A DNA stretch of 64,000 nucleotides, from NCBI RefSeq assembly GCF_044987625.1, contig NZ_JBJDSB010000004.1, positions 124,001 through 188,000 of the forward strand, written 5' to 3'. The notes beneath the pieces were generated by a model. That model saw only the letters and a program-made list of their open reading frames with translations. It searched no databases and was not told the DNA's origin. A program made the position numbers and the translations under genes. The DNA is from Desulfobaculum sp044987625. Its GTDB lineage: Bacteria > Desulfobacterota > Desulfovibrionia > Desulfovibrionales > Desulfovibrionaceae. How positions within the stretch are numbered: the first letter of the stretch is position 1; every line of letters begins with the position of its first letter. This document shows positions 25,292 through 34,507 of this stretch, piece by piece.

Positions 25292-26827
25292 TCAGCTGGC
25301 GTCGCGCTCCGCGTCCGTGCCGGGCAGGGGCGTCTTATTCCGCTCGTAGCGGAACTCGTAGCGCAGGCCGGAGAGCAGGCACAGGCATAGGAGGAGCATA
25401 ATGGCCGAGAACGGCAGCGCCGCGGCAATAGCCATGCGCTGCAGTCCCTCAAGCCCGCCCGTAAAGAGCAGAACGCTGGCCGTGGCCGACACCGTCAGGC
25501 CCCAGATAATCTTTTTGCTGGTGGGCGGATTGTCCTGCCCGCCGGATGTCATCATGGCCAGCACGAAGGTGGCGGAGTCCGCCGAGGTGATAAAGAACAC
25601 CACCAGCAGGACAATGGTCAGCACCGTGAGCACGCCGCTGAGGGGGTAGTGGGCATAGAGCTGAAACAGGCCGGTGGAGACGTCCTCGGCGACGGCGGCG
25701 GCAATGCCTGCGCCCTGATGCAGTTCCAGTTCAAAGGCCGCGCCGCCAAAGACGCTGAACCAGACAAAGGTCAGCAGGGTGGGCACCAACAGCGCGCCGG
25801 TGACGAACTCGCGGATGGTCCGCCCGCGCGAGATGGACGCCACAAACAGCCCCACAAAGGGCGACCAGGAAATCCACCACGCCCAGTAGAACAGCGTCCA
25901 GCTTTGGGTCCACTCCAGTCCGCGGAAGGGGTTGGTGGACAGGCTCATGGTGAACAGCGATGAGGCGTAGTCCGCCAGCGTGCTGATGAAGATGTTCATA
26001 ATCATGGTGCTGGGTCCGACCACCAGCATAAAGGCGAGGATGGTGATGGCCAGCATGACGTTGGCCTTGCTGAGCAGTTGGATGCCCTTGTCCAGCCCGG
26101 TCATGCTGGAGATGATGAACAGCACCGTCACCACGCCGATGATGGCAAGGGTGCTGGTGAACGTCGCCTCAAAGGGCAGCACGCTGGCAAGGCCGGTATT
26201 GATCTGCATGGCGCCAAGGCCCAGCGAGGTCACAATACCGAACACCGTGGCGAAGACGGCGAGGATGTCGATGGTGTAGCCCGCAGGGCCGAAGATGCGC
26301 TTGCCCAGCAGCGGGTAGAAGCAACTGGAGAGCAGCGGGCGCATGCCGCGCCGGAAGGAAAAGTAGGCGATGGACATGCTCATGACGATGTAGATGGCCC
26401 ACGGGTGCACGCCCCAGTGGAAAAAGCTGTAGCGCATGGCGAACTTGGCGGCCTCGGGCGAGGCATCGTCAATGTAGGCCGGCGGGTTCAGGTAGTGGCT
26501 CATGGGTTCGGCCACGCCCCAGAAGATGAGGCCAATGCCCATGCCTGCGGCAAAGAGCATGCTGAACCAGCCAAAATAGGAAAAGCGCGGTTTTTCGTGG
26601 TCGTGCCCCAGCTTGATGTCGCCGTAGCGGCTGAAGGCCATAAAGATGCAAAACGCCAGAAACAAAAAGGCCGAGAGCAAATACGTCCAGCCAAAGTGGG
26701 TGATGATGTTGGTGTGCATGAGGGCGGTCCACCCATCAAGGCGCTCCGGCGCCACAATGCCCACAAGCACGAGAATGAGGACGATAAGCAGGGATATGCT
26801 GAAAACAATGTTTTTGTCGTGTCTCAC
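25292..26827 (-). CDS. BCCT-family transporter (betaine/choline/carnitine type)
   Basis: The 511-residue protein has the twelve-helix BCCT layout and the signature WTLFYWAWWISWSPFVGLF followed by ISRGRTIREF. It would import a quaternary ammonium compound such as glycine betaine with Na+ or H+. The GTG start at 26827 overlaps the stop of the upstream universal-stress-protein gene (GTGA) and has AAGGA upstream, so the genes are coupled. The N- and C-terminal tails are short, so strong osmosensing by a long tail is unlikely. Confidence 0.93.
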   Translation of the reverse strand: MRHDKNIVFSISLLIVLILVLVGIVAPERLDGWTALMHTNIITHFGWTYLLSAFLFLAFCIFMAFSRYGDIKLGHDHEKPRFSYFGWFSMLFAAGMGIGLIFWGVAEPMSHYLNPPAYIDDASPEAAKFAMRYSFFHWGVHPWAIYIVMSMSIAYFSFRRGMRPLLSSCFYPLLGKRIFGPAGYTIDILAVFATVFGIVTSLGLGAMQINTGLASVLPFEATFTSTLAIIGVVTVLFIISSMTGLDKGIQLLSKANVMLAITILAFMLVVGPSTMIMNIFISTLADYASSLFTMSLSTNPFRGLEWTQSWTLFYWAWWISWSPFVGLFVASISRGRTIREFVTGALLVPTLLTFVWFSVFGGAAFELELHQGAGIAAAVAEDVSTGLFQLYAHYPLSGVLTVLTIVLLVVFFITSADSATFVLAMMTSGGQDNPPTSKKIIWGLTVSATASVLLFTGGLEGLQRMAIAAALPFSAIMLLLCLCLLSGLRYEFRYERNKTPLPGTDAERDAS

Positions 26828-27693
26828 GCTGAGGATCCTTCTTCCTTGGCAATCTGGCGGGCCACCGGGTGCTGGTCCGGCAGAAGGCACAGGTTCGGAA
26901 TGATGAAGACGCTGCACGGGGCCTTGTGCAGCAGCATCTCCGCCGTGGACCCCACGATGCGCGTCATGGCGTCGGGGTCATCGGACTTGCCTACCACGAT
27001 GAGGTTTGCGCCCTTGGCGCGCGCCTGCTTGACGATGGTCTTGGTCACCATGCCGATGGATTCTATGACCTCCAGCGTGTCGTAGGCGTGGGCGCATTCG
27101 GCCGCAAGGCGCTGCAGACCGGCGCGCAGGGTTTCGCGCCGTTGCTGTTCCGTCTCCGGGTCCGGGGCGCGGCGGCCGACGTGCAGCAGATAGAGCGTAT
27201 GCGCGCGGAAGCGGCTGTCGCGCAGGTAGGGCATCACCGTGGCGTCGGTGTGCTGCAGGTCGGTGGCGTACATCACGCGTTCAATTTTGGGGGATTCGCC
27301 GATGAGGGCGGGCTTGTAGAGGAACGTCGGCATATTGCTCAGGCGCAGGATGTCCGAGTCAATGCTGCCCAGCAGGGCCTGGCGCAGCAGGGCTTTCGGC
27401 TCCCACAGGATGGCGATGTACGCCGCGCCCGTCTCCTCCGCCACGCGGATGATTTCCGTTGGCGCGTGGCCGTTGCGGATGGAGTAGTCCACCGCCAGTC
27501 CCATGTCCTCAATAGCCGGGACCAGCCGGTCCATCTGCTCCTCCGCCGATTCCCGGTCGCGGTAGCTGGAACGGGTGCGTATGTGTACGAGGTGGACGTG
27601 CGTGGTGCCGAAGTGCTTGAGCTGGGCAATCATCTCAAGCAGTTTTCGGCGTGGTTCGTTCAGGCTTGTTTTGACCGCCGCTTTGTGCAGCAC
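26824..27693 (-). CDS. Universal stress protein (tandem UspA-like domains)
   Basis: The 289-residue cytoplasmic protein has two UspA-like halves. The second is clearest, with the nucleotide-binding-like segment LIVVGKSDDPDAMTRIVGSTAEMLLHK split across its end. The first half is diverged. The GTG at 27693 was chosen because AAGGAG lies seven bases upstream and the domain begins right after it. It overlaps the BCCT transporter gene by four bases. A role in sensing or regulating that transporter is inferred, as known for TeaD with the TRAP transporter TeaABC in Halomonas. Confidence 0.85.
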   Translation of the reverse strand: MLHKAAVKTSLNEPRRKLLEMIAQLKHFGTTHVHLVHIRTRSSYRDRESAEEQMDRLVPAIEDMGLAVDYSIRNGHAPTEIIRVAEETGAAYIAILWEPKALLRQALLGSIDSDILRLSNMPTFLYKPALIGESPKIERVMYATDLQHTDATVMPYLRDSRFRAHTLYLLHVGRRAPDPETEQQRRETLRAGLQRLAAECAHAYDTLEVIESIGMVTKTIVKQARAKGANLIVVGKSDDPDAMTRIVGSTAEMLLHKAPCSVFIIPNLCLLPDQHPVARQIAKEEGSSA

Positions 27694-27903
27694 TCTTGGC
27701 TCCTTGGGTCTGTTGTGTTCGCGTTGCGCCGTGTTGTTGACGGGCACGCGTTATGCGATTGAATTTCTTATGATGCACACTCTAGAGTCTGTCGTGAATG
27801 TGACACCACTGTTTCGCAGTGGGTATATGGTGCACGGCTACAGATATAGTGCCTATCATTAGAGCGCGCCGCACGCAAATACAGCAGAGGGGCGCGCTGG
27901 GAG

Positions 27904-28368
27904 CTAGCGGCGCAGGGCGCGGGGCAGGGAGGGCAGCCAGCCTAGATGGTGGACGGCCCACAGCCCCACGAGGATGGCTTCGGCGGCGTCATGGCGCAGG
28001 GAGGTGGGGCGTTTGGCCCCAAAGTGGTCGATGACCGCGCGGGCGAGGGTGCCCGCGGCGAGTTTGGCCTGTTTGGCGTTGCGCAGCAGGCTTGGCCGCA
28101 GAAAGTCCGCGCGCCATGTTTCGGCGGCCAGCATGGTAACGGCAAGGCCTTGGCGCTGGGCCTGCTTGCTCCAGATGTCCGCGATGGACCCGCCGCCCTC
28201 AAGGGCGATGTCGGTGAGGCCTTCGCAGCGGTGCAGGATGCCGGGCGCGCCGCGCCGCAGGCGGGTGTGGGAGCCAAAGTTGTGCGAGCGGTACCAGATG
28301 AGGCGACCGCTCACGTCATAGAAGGCAAGCCCCGTGCGGATGCCAAGGTCCACGGCAAGCAGCGACAC
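27904..28368 (-). CDS. RuvC/RNase H-like fold protein
   Basis: The 154-residue protein looks like a small RuvC-like nuclease. It begins SLLAVDLGIRTGLAF (first acidic residue), continues with ALEGGGSIADIW (glutamate) and ends with RHDAAEAILVGLWA (C-terminal aspartate), the spacing expected for an RNase H-fold active site. It is not canonical RuvC. The GTG start at 28368 has GGTGG upstream and follows the stop of the ABC ATPase gene by two bases, so the two are probably co-expressed, although a functional link is unclear. The upstream gap 27694-27903 shows only a short hairpin at 27806-27822. Confidence 0.65.
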   Translation of the reverse strand: MSLLAVDLGIRTGLAFYDVSGRLIWYRSHNFGSHTRLRRGAPGILHRCEGLTDIALEGGGSIADIWSKQAQRQGLAVTMLAAETWRADFLRPSLLRNAKQAKLAAGTLARAVIDHFGAKRPTSLRHDAAEAILVGLWAVHHLGWLPSLPRALRR

Positions 28369-28370
28369 GG

Positions 28371-29333
28371 TCAGCCACCATGCAGCCAGCAGCGCACGCG
28401 GCGGCCCTGTCCCATATCCAAAAGGGGCGGGTGCTCCGCGCGGCAGCGGTCAAAGGCGTGGGGACAGCGCGGGGAGAAATGGCACCCCTGGGGCAGGTCG
28501 TACAGGCTGGGAACAATGCCGGAGATGGGGACCAGCCGCTCTGTGGCGTCAATGCGCGGCACCGAGCGCATAAGGCCCATGGTGTAGGGGTGCAGCGGCT
28601 CGCGGTACAGCTCGCGCACCGGGGATTCCTCCACGATTTTACCGGCGTACATCACGGCCACGCGCGAGCAGGTTTGGGCAACCACGCCAAGGTCATGCGT
28701 AATGAACACAATGGCCGCATCGCGCCGTTTTTTCAGGTCCAGCATCAGGTCCAGAATTTGCGCCTGAATGGTGACGTCGAGGGCTGTTGTCGGCTCATCG
28801 GCAAGGACGAGGCGCGGGTCGCAGGCAAGGGCCATGGCAATGACCACGCGCTGGCGCATGCCGCCGCTCATCTCGTGCGGATAGCTGCGGGCGCGGCGCG
28901 CTGGTTCGGGGATGCCGACCTGATGCAGGGCCTCCACGGCGGCGTCCATGGCGGCCTTGGCGTCCAGATGCTGGTGCAGGCGCACGGCCTCGGCAATCTG
29001 TTCGCCCACGCGGAAGACCGGGTTCAGGCTGGTCATAGGCTCCTGAAAAATCATGGAGATGTCGTTGCCGCGTATGGCGCGCATGCGCTCCTCGGGCAGG
29101 GCCAGCAGGTCCGTGCCGTCAAAATGGATGCTGCCGGCGGCAATACGTCCGGGGGGCGACGGCACCAGCCGCAGAACGGACAGGGCGAGCATGGTTTTGC
29201 CACAGCCGGATTCGCCGACGACGGCCACGGTTTCGCCGCGCGCAACGTCAAGGTCCACGGCGTCCACGGCGTGCGCGGTGCCCTGTGCGGTGTCAAAGGA
29301 GGTTTGCAGGCCCCGGATGCTGAGCAAGTGCAT
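28371..29333 (-). CDS. Peptide/nickel-type ABC transporter ATPase (DppD/OppD-like)
   Basis: The 320-residue ATPase has Walker A GESGCGKT, signature MSGGMRQRV, Walker B LVLADEPT and the D-loop ALDVT. The C-terminal oligopeptide-type extension carries HPYTMGLMRSVPR and a cysteine group (CHFSPRCPHAFDRC) that in relatives binds an iron-sulfur cluster. It would energise import of peptides or nickel. No permease, binding protein or DppF partner is adjacent, which is unusual. The start MHLLSIRGL has GAGG upstream. Confidence 0.9.
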   Translation of the reverse strand: MHLLSIRGLQTSFDTAQGTAHAVDAVDLDVARGETVAVVGESGCGKTMLALSVLRLVPSPPGRIAAGSIHFDGTDLLALPEERMRAIRGNDISMIFQEPMTSLNPVFRVGEQIAEAVRLHQHLDAKAAMDAAVEALHQVGIPEPARRARSYPHEMSGGMRQRVVIAMALACDPRLVLADEPTTALDVTIQAQILDLMLDLKKRRDAAIVFITHDLGVVAQTCSRVAVMYAGKIVEESPVRELYREPLHPYTMGLMRSVPRIDATERLVPISGIVPSLYDLPQGCHFSPRCPHAFDRCRAEHPPLLDMGQGRRVRCWLHGG

Positions 29334-29563
29334 GAAGAGTTTGCCTCGTGGTGGGAATTGTGAAAGATACCGTTGCCAAGCTGCATTGTGCGGCGCGGGA
29401 GGAAGAAATGTCAACGTGCGTGGCTGGCGCGGAACGTGTGGGGGCTTGCCCCGGAGCGCGTCCGTGCCTATCCTCGGACAAGACAAGGGCGCATGGCGCG
29501 CCATGCATGACATGAAGGCGGCGATCCGCAGGGCGGGGCCGTACAAACATATACGAGGACAGT

Positions 29564-30910
29564 GTGAGCAAACCAAGAGTAGCCATCATCGGCGGCGGAC
29601 TGGCCGGATGTGAATGCGCGTGGCGCCTTGCCAGTGCCGGTGTGCCGTGCGTGATATTTGAGATGAAGCCCGAAAAGTATTCCCCGGCGCATGTGGAGCC
29701 GGGGCTGGCGGAGCTGGTGTGTTCCAATTCCCTGCGCAGTGACGAGCCGACCACCGCCGTGGGTCAGCTCAAGCGCGAAATGCGCGACGCGGGCAGCCTT
29801 GTGCTGGCGACCGCGGACGACACCTGCGTGCCCGCAGGCAAGGCCCTTGCCGTGGACCGCGAGCGCTTCTCCAAGGCCATCACCGAGCGCATTGAAGGCC
29901 ACGAGCTTATCACCGTGGAGCGCCGCGAGATTACCAGCATCGACGCGCCGGACCTTGCGGACTACGAGGTTGTGGTCGTCTCCGCCGGTCCGCTGGCCAG
30001 CGACGAGCTTGCCGTCAGCCTTGCCAGCGCCGTTGGCGAGGAGCGCCTGTATTTCTATGACGCCATCGCCCCTATCATCGCCGCGGACTCTGTGGATATG
30101 AACAAGGCGTTTTGGGGTTCGCGCTGGCGGCCCGAGGATGACGACTACCTCAACTGCCCCATGACCGAAGACGAGTACATGACCCTGTACAACGAGCTTT
30201 TGGCGGCAGATAAGGTGAAGCCCCACGACTTTGAGACGGAAATCCACTTCGAGGGCTGCCTGCCCGTGGAGGCCATGGCCGAGCGTGGCCCGCAGACCCT
30301 GACCTTTGGCCCGCTCAAGCCCGTAGGCCTGACGGACCCGCGCACCGGCGAACGCCCCTTCGCCGTGGTGCAGCTGCGCGCCGAGAACAAGGAAAAGACC
30401 CGCTTCAATATGGTGGGCTTTCAGACCAAGCTCACCTACCCCGAGCAGAAGCGCGTGTTCCGGATGATTCCGGGGCTGGAGAACGCCGAGTTTGAGCGTA
30501 TGGGCAGCATCCACCGCAACACCTACGTGAATGCCCCCCACGCCCTGACCCCGAACCTGCGTCTGAAAACGCGCGAGAATGTCTACCTTGCGGGGCAGAT
30601 TACGGGCGTTGAGGGCTATGTGGAGTCCGCCGCGTGCGGCCTGTGGCTGGGCATGCACCTTGCCGCGCGCCTGACGGGCGGCGAGCTGTCCCTGCCCCCG
30701 CGCGACACGGCCCTTGGCGCGCTCCTTGGGCATCTGCAGGAGGAGAGCAAGGACTTTCAGCCCTCCAATGTGCAGTTTGGCCTGATGCCGCCGCTTAACG
30801 TGCGCGCGGGCAAAAAGCGCCGCAAGGAACTCTACGCCCAGCGCGCCGAGAAAAGCTGGGCCGCATGGCGCGGGCAGGACGCCCCAGAAGCCCCGGACGC
30901 CGACGCATAG
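29564..30910 (+). CDS. trmFO: tRNA (uracil-54 C5)-methyltransferase, folate-dependent
   Basis: TrmFO methylates U54 of the tRNA T-loop with methylenetetrahydrofolate and FADH2. The 448-residue protein begins with the FAD-binding motif IIGGGLAGCECAW. It carries the family hallmarks CSNSLRSDE, ATADDTCVPAGKALAVDR and QITGVEGYVESAACGL. The GTG start has GAGGAC at good spacing. The C-terminus is slightly extended with an acidic/proline tail. It heads a plus-strand group with the EVE and SlyX genes. Confidence 0.96.
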   Translation: MSKPRVAIIGGGLAGCECAWRLASAGVPCVIFEMKPEKYSPAHVEPGLAELVCSNSLRSDEPTTAVGQLKREMRDAGSLVLATADDTCVPAGKALAVDRERFSKAITERIEGHELITVERREITSIDAPDLADYEVVVVSAGPLASDELAVSLASAVGEERLYFYDAIAPIIAADSVDMNKAFWGSRWRPEDDDYLNCPMTEDEYMTLYNELLAADKVKPHDFETEIHFEGCLPVEAMAERGPQTLTFGPLKPVGLTDPRTGERPFAVVQLRAENKEKTRFNMVGFQTKLTYPEQKRVFRMIPGLENAEFERMGSIHRNTYVNAPHALTPNLRLKTRENVYLAGQITGVEGYVESAACGLWLGMHLAARLTGGELSLPPRDTALGALLGHLQEESKDFQPSNVQFGLMPPLNVRAGKKRRKELYAQRAEKSWAAWRGQDAPEAPDADA

Positions 30911-30950
30911 CAGAGCGGACCACCACCGCCACACACCATAAGGAGCCACT

Positions 30951-31439
30951 ATGTCCACGCAGTATTGGCTGATGAAGACGGAACCCGGAGCCTATTCCAT
31001 CGACGACCTTGCGGCGGAAGCTGACCAGAGAACAAGCTGGGACGGGGTGCGGAATTATCAGGCCCGGAACTTCATGCGCGACGACATGCGCGTGGGGGAC
31101 AAGGTGCTCTTTTATCACAGCGTGAAGAATCCGGGCGTGGTGGGCGTTGCCGAGGTGGTGCGCGAGTCCTACCCCGACCACACCGCCTGGGACCCGGAAA
31201 GCCGCTACTACGACAGCCGCAGCACGCCGGACAAGCCGCTGTGGTTTATGGTGGACATTCGCCTTGAACGCATATTCGATGTGCCTTTGTCCCTGAAGTA
31301 CTTGCGAACGGTGGCGGGACTTGAGAACATGGAACTGCTCCGGAAAGGCTCCCGGCTGTCCGTCCAGCCCGTACGTCCCGAGGAGTTCCGGATCATATTG
31401 GACCACGCCGGGGAACGTTCCCCGGAACACGACGCGTAG
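30951..31439 (+). CDS. EVE-domain protein
   Basis: The 162-residue protein opens YWLMKTEPGAYSIDDL and has WDGVRNYQARNFMRDDM and KVLFYHSVKNPGVVGVAEV, the hallmark of the EVE (PUA-like) domain. EVE domains are thought to bind modified bases in RNA or DNA. AAGGAG precedes the ATG. It follows trmFO by 40 bases, which fits an RNA-modification context. Confidence 0.93.
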   Translation: MSTQYWLMKTEPGAYSIDDLAAEADQRTSWDGVRNYQARNFMRDDMRVGDKVLFYHSVKNPGVVGVAEVVRESYPDHTAWDPESRYYDSRSTPDKPLWFMVDIRLERIFDVPLSLKYLRTVAGLENMELLRKGSRLSVQPVRPEEFRIILDHAGERSPEHDA

Positions 31440-31480
31440 CGCGGCTTTCGCCGCGCCCGCGCCATACAAAGGAGGGTGCC

Positions 31481-31696
31481 ATGCCGAAGACTATGGAAGA
31501 TCGGGTGATCAGACTGGAAAGTGACGTGGCCCTGAACCTGAAGGTCATCGACGACTTGAACGACGTCATCACGGATCAGCAGAAGCAGATTGACCGCCTT
31601 GAGCGGCGTCTGGACCTTATGGCCGGCAAGCTGGCCGCACTGGACGTGCAGTCCGGAAACGGCCTGTCCGACGATCCGCCGCCGCCCCACTACTAG
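31481..31696 (+). CDS. slyX: SlyX-like coiled-coil protein
   Basis: The 71-residue protein is a coiled coil (RVIRLESDVALNLKVIDDLN, then QKQIDRLERRLDLM) ending in the proline-rich tail PPPPHY typical of SlyX. The function of SlyX is unknown. GGAGG lies before the ATG. The stop is one base from the stop of the convergent GH57 gene. Confidence 0.88.
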   Translation: MPKTMEDRVIRLESDVALNLKVIDDLNDVITDQQKQIDRLERRLDLMAGKLAALDVQSGNGLSDDPPPPHY

Positions 31697-31697
31697 G

Positions 31698-33941
31698 TTA
31701 TGATACAGCGCCCGGTGCAAAGCCAAGAAGCTCTACAAGAGACTCCGAGGCCGCGTACCGGGCGCTCTGGTTCCATACGCTGTTTTGGATGGACCACAGG
31801 TCCAGCTCCGGATCAAGCTCCACCGCGCGCTGGATGATGCCGATAATGGTGTCTTCTGGCGCGTTGTCGTCCATAAGGCGCAGTACCTCGGCCCGAACGC
31901 GGTGCGAGAAGGCCGCGCGTTCGGGCTGGCCTGCGGGCTGGGCCTGCAAAAAGTCCATGAGGTTCTGCGGGGCGTTTGGCTCTATGGCCACGGTCCACGC
32001 CAGCGGCGCCCAGAAGCGCCCCCAGTGCCACGCCATATTCTGTGTGGCCTGCGATTCCGTCCACGGTTGGATGAGATGCAGGCCCGACTGCACCCCCACC
32101 AGTTGCCGGTTCCACACGGCGTCTTCGCTGGCTGCGGCCCATTCAAGGGCGATGGCTTGACGCTTGTTCCACGGCAGGTCGCGCGGCAGGAAGCTGGCTT
32201 CCTCATCCTCAAAATGCACCGTGACGGTGCTCTCCAGCGGATTTTCCGTGGTGGAGCGCTGCCACGTCCATGTGTAGCGCTGGTCGCGTCCGCGTCCTCG
32301 GTGAATGGTGGCCGTGCCTTGAAGCGTGCCGCTGCCGGGGACACTCTCAAAGGTGAAGTCGATGCTGGCTCCGGGCCAGCCCATGCGCGTCTCCTGCGGC
32401 ATATTGTGGCGCAGGCCGCGCGCCCACAGGATAACCAGCCCCTGCGCAATGAGGCTCTGGGGCGTTTCGCTTTTTGGGCGTACGCGCTGGATGTACAGCT
32501 CCCGCCCCGAGGACTGCGGCGGCTGGTTCGCCACGGCTTCGGCAAGGATGGCTTGATAGTCCCGCGCAAGGGCCGTGGTCTCCATTCCCGTGTCGCGGGC
32601 AAGTTCCAGCGCGCGGCGGGTGTAGGTCATGGCTCCGAGCGGTTCAATGCGGTCAAGGTCGTCAAAGAACCACGCGCAACTGGCCATGGAGGCCAGCGAC
32701 CACTGTTCCATTTCCAGCAGGTCCCACGCGGTGGTGGCGTCCTCGTCCGAGAGGTGTGCGGCAAAGTGTGTGGCGCGGAAGGCCTCGGGGTCTGCGCCGC
32801 CAAAGCGCACCGAGCCGTAGGCCAACAGGGCGTCCGCGGGCTGCGGAAAATACTGCGGGGCCGTGGCGGTGAAGTGCTTATGCACGGCGCTGCGGGCGTG
32901 GTCCTGCGCGCGCCGCAAAGGATCGCGCCAGCGCTGGGTCCAGTGGGGATGCCCGCCCGTGTTGCAGCCGCAGTCCGCCTTCCAGCGCTCCACGCCGTGG
33001 GCGCAGCTCCACGAGGACGGCTCGTGCAGGCGCACGCGGTGGGTGGGCGGATGCGCGGCAAGGTAGGCCGCGTAGTTGGTCAGCGACAGGTCCGGGGCGT
33101 CCTCGGCCTGCATGAGCATATAGGCCAGCGCCATTTCACCGAAGGTGAAGTGGTGCCCGTAGGTTTCGCCGTCCGTTGCCAGAGATAAAAGCCCCGGCGT
33201 GGTGGCGTCCTTGACGCGGGACCAGAACGCGCCGCCGTCGCGCAGGAGCTGCTCAAAGGCGACGGCTTGCGAGAGCGCGCCGTGGTAGAAAAAGACACTG
33301 ATGGTGCGCCCGGAGGGCAATTCCACAAGGTAGGGCTGCGTGATGTCCAGCCCGCCTTCGTCCACGTTGTGCCAGTCGTCGCGGCCCGTGGGGGCGACGG
33401 CGGCGGCTTGGCGCGGGGCCAGAATGGTAAAGGCGATGCCCGCCTCGGCAAGGGCCTCAAGGGAAGCGCTGTCCACGGCGGTCTCGGACAGCCACATGCC
33501 GTCGGGTTGGCGGCCGAAGCGCGCCTCAAAGTCCTGCATGGCCCAGGCGGTTTCGATTTTCTTGTCCTCTTCGCTGGCAAGGGGCATGATGACGTGGTGA
33601 CATATCTGGCCGAGGGCGTTGCCGAAACCAAGGCGCGAGCGCGAAGCCTTGTCCGCATCCAGAATGCGGTGGTAGGTTTCGGGATCGCTCTTTTCCATCC
33701 ACGAGAAGAGCGTTGGCCCAAAGTTGAAGCTGAGGTATTCATACACGTTGACGATGCGGGCGATGCGCCCTTTGTCGTCAAGCAGGCGCGCCCACGCGAG
33801 GGGGGCGTAGCTTTCGCGGGCGATGCGTTCGTTCCAGTTGAGGCCCGGTGCGGCGCTGCCCTCGGGCAGGACGGTGCGCAGCCACGGGTCCTCGCGCGGC
33901 GGCTGGTAGAAGTGGCCGTGAATGCAAAGGTGCTTCTCCAT
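31698..33941 (-). CDS. Glycoside hydrolase family 57 / DUF3536 protein
   Basis: The 747-residue cytoplasmic protein begins KHLCIHGHFYQPPREDPW, the typical start of GH57 proteins that carry DUF3536. A middle segment TDGETYGHHFTFGEMAL gives a second GH57 landmark. The family acts on alpha-glucans (amylase or glucanotransferase), but DUF3536 members are not well characterised. Of three nearby ATG codons, 33941 is preferred because GGGGGA lies five bases upstream; 33944 and 33953 are alternatives. It stands alone on the minus strand. Confidence 0.88.
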   Translation of the reverse strand: MEKHLCIHGHFYQPPREDPWLRTVLPEGSAAPGLNWNERIARESYAPLAWARLLDDKGRIARIVNVYEYLSFNFGPTLFSWMEKSDPETYHRILDADKASRSRLGFGNALGQICHHVIMPLASEEDKKIETAWAMQDFEARFGRQPDGMWLSETAVDSASLEALAEAGIAFTILAPRQAAAVAPTGRDDWHNVDEGGLDITQPYLVELPSGRTISVFFYHGALSQAVAFEQLLRDGGAFWSRVKDATTPGLLSLATDGETYGHHFTFGEMALAYMLMQAEDAPDLSLTNYAAYLAAHPPTHRVRLHEPSSWSCAHGVERWKADCGCNTGGHPHWTQRWRDPLRRAQDHARSAVHKHFTATAPQYFPQPADALLAYGSVRFGGADPEAFRATHFAAHLSDEDATTAWDLLEMEQWSLASMASCAWFFDDLDRIEPLGAMTYTRRALELARDTGMETTALARDYQAILAEAVANQPPQSSGRELYIQRVRPKSETPQSLIAQGLVILWARGLRHNMPQETRMGWPGASIDFTFESVPGSGTLQGTATIHRGRGRDQRYTWTWQRSTTENPLESTVTVHFEDEEASFLPRDLPWNKRQAIALEWAAASEDAVWNRQLVGVQSGLHLIQPWTESQATQNMAWHWGRFWAPLAWTVAIEPNAPQNLMDFLQAQPAGQPERAAFSHRVRAEVLRLMDDNAPEDTIIGIIQRAVELDPELDLWSIQNSVWNQSARYAASESLVELLGFAPGAVS

Positions 33942-34104
33942 CATATCCCCCATGGTTTGCCGGAGTGCGGCGCTTGGTGGTGGTCCCTCGTCTGGTTTTA
34001 ACAGATTCCGCCGCGCATGCGATAGTCCAAGTTGTAGACAGACGGGCTGGTGATATGTACAGAGGGCGGCACAACGCAGGTGCGCAGGCACAAGGAGACA
34101 CGTT

Positions 34105-34371
34105 ATGGCACATGATGAACGCGCCGAGCTTGAGGCGCTGTCGCATGAAGAGCTGCTCGACTGCTTCGAGGGGGCGCTTTTCGAGCATGTAACCGAGGGC
34201 AAGGAATTCCCGGAGATGGTGGAGATGACCATCGCGCTGGGGATCCGTAATTTTGTGGCAACGCGGCTGGCACCGCAGAAGGATGCCGACATTATCGACC
34301 TGTTCCTTGACGGCGACCGCGCCGTGGTGGAACTGGTGGACCACGCCGCCGAGCTTGGCCTTTTGGAATAA
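34105..34371 (+). CDS. Small acidic protein, unknown
   Basis: The 88-residue acidic, helical protein (HDERAELEALSHEELLDCFE at its start) has a strong AAGGAG site at proper spacing and codon use like that of its neighbours. There is no signal, membrane segment or known motif. It is transcribed away from the GH57 gene and ends before two consecutive hairpins. Confidence 0.7.
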   Translation: MAHDERAELEALSHEELLDCFEGALFEHVTEGKEFPEMVEMTIALGIRNFVATRLAPQKDADIIDLFLDGDRAVVELVDHAAELGLLE

Positions 34372-34395
34372 AAGGCCGCACGACACCGCAAAAGG

Positions 34396-34427
34396 CGCGT
34401 CGGCAGGCATTGCGCCCTGCCGACGCG
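34396..34427 (-). terminator. Second hairpin downstream of lon
   Basis: A 12-bp perfect stem CGCGTCGGCAGG (34396-34407 with 34416-34427) is followed on the minus strand by CCTTTT. It may back up the neighbouring terminator. Confidence 0.55.
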
Positions 34428-34433
34428 TAGAAA

Positions 34434-34469
34434 AAAGGCCCGCATCATCGTGAGATGATGCGGGCCTTT
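34434..34469. terminator. Bidirectional terminator between lon and the small plus-strand gene
   Basis: A 15-bp perfect stem (34434-34448 with 34455-34469) has a GGCCCGCATCAT core. Six A precede it and TTT follows, so it can work for lon on the minus strand and for the plus-strand gene. Confidence 0.85.
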
Positions 34470-34507
34470 CGTTGTGTGTGATGGCAACCCGTGGGCTGCG
34501 GTGGACG

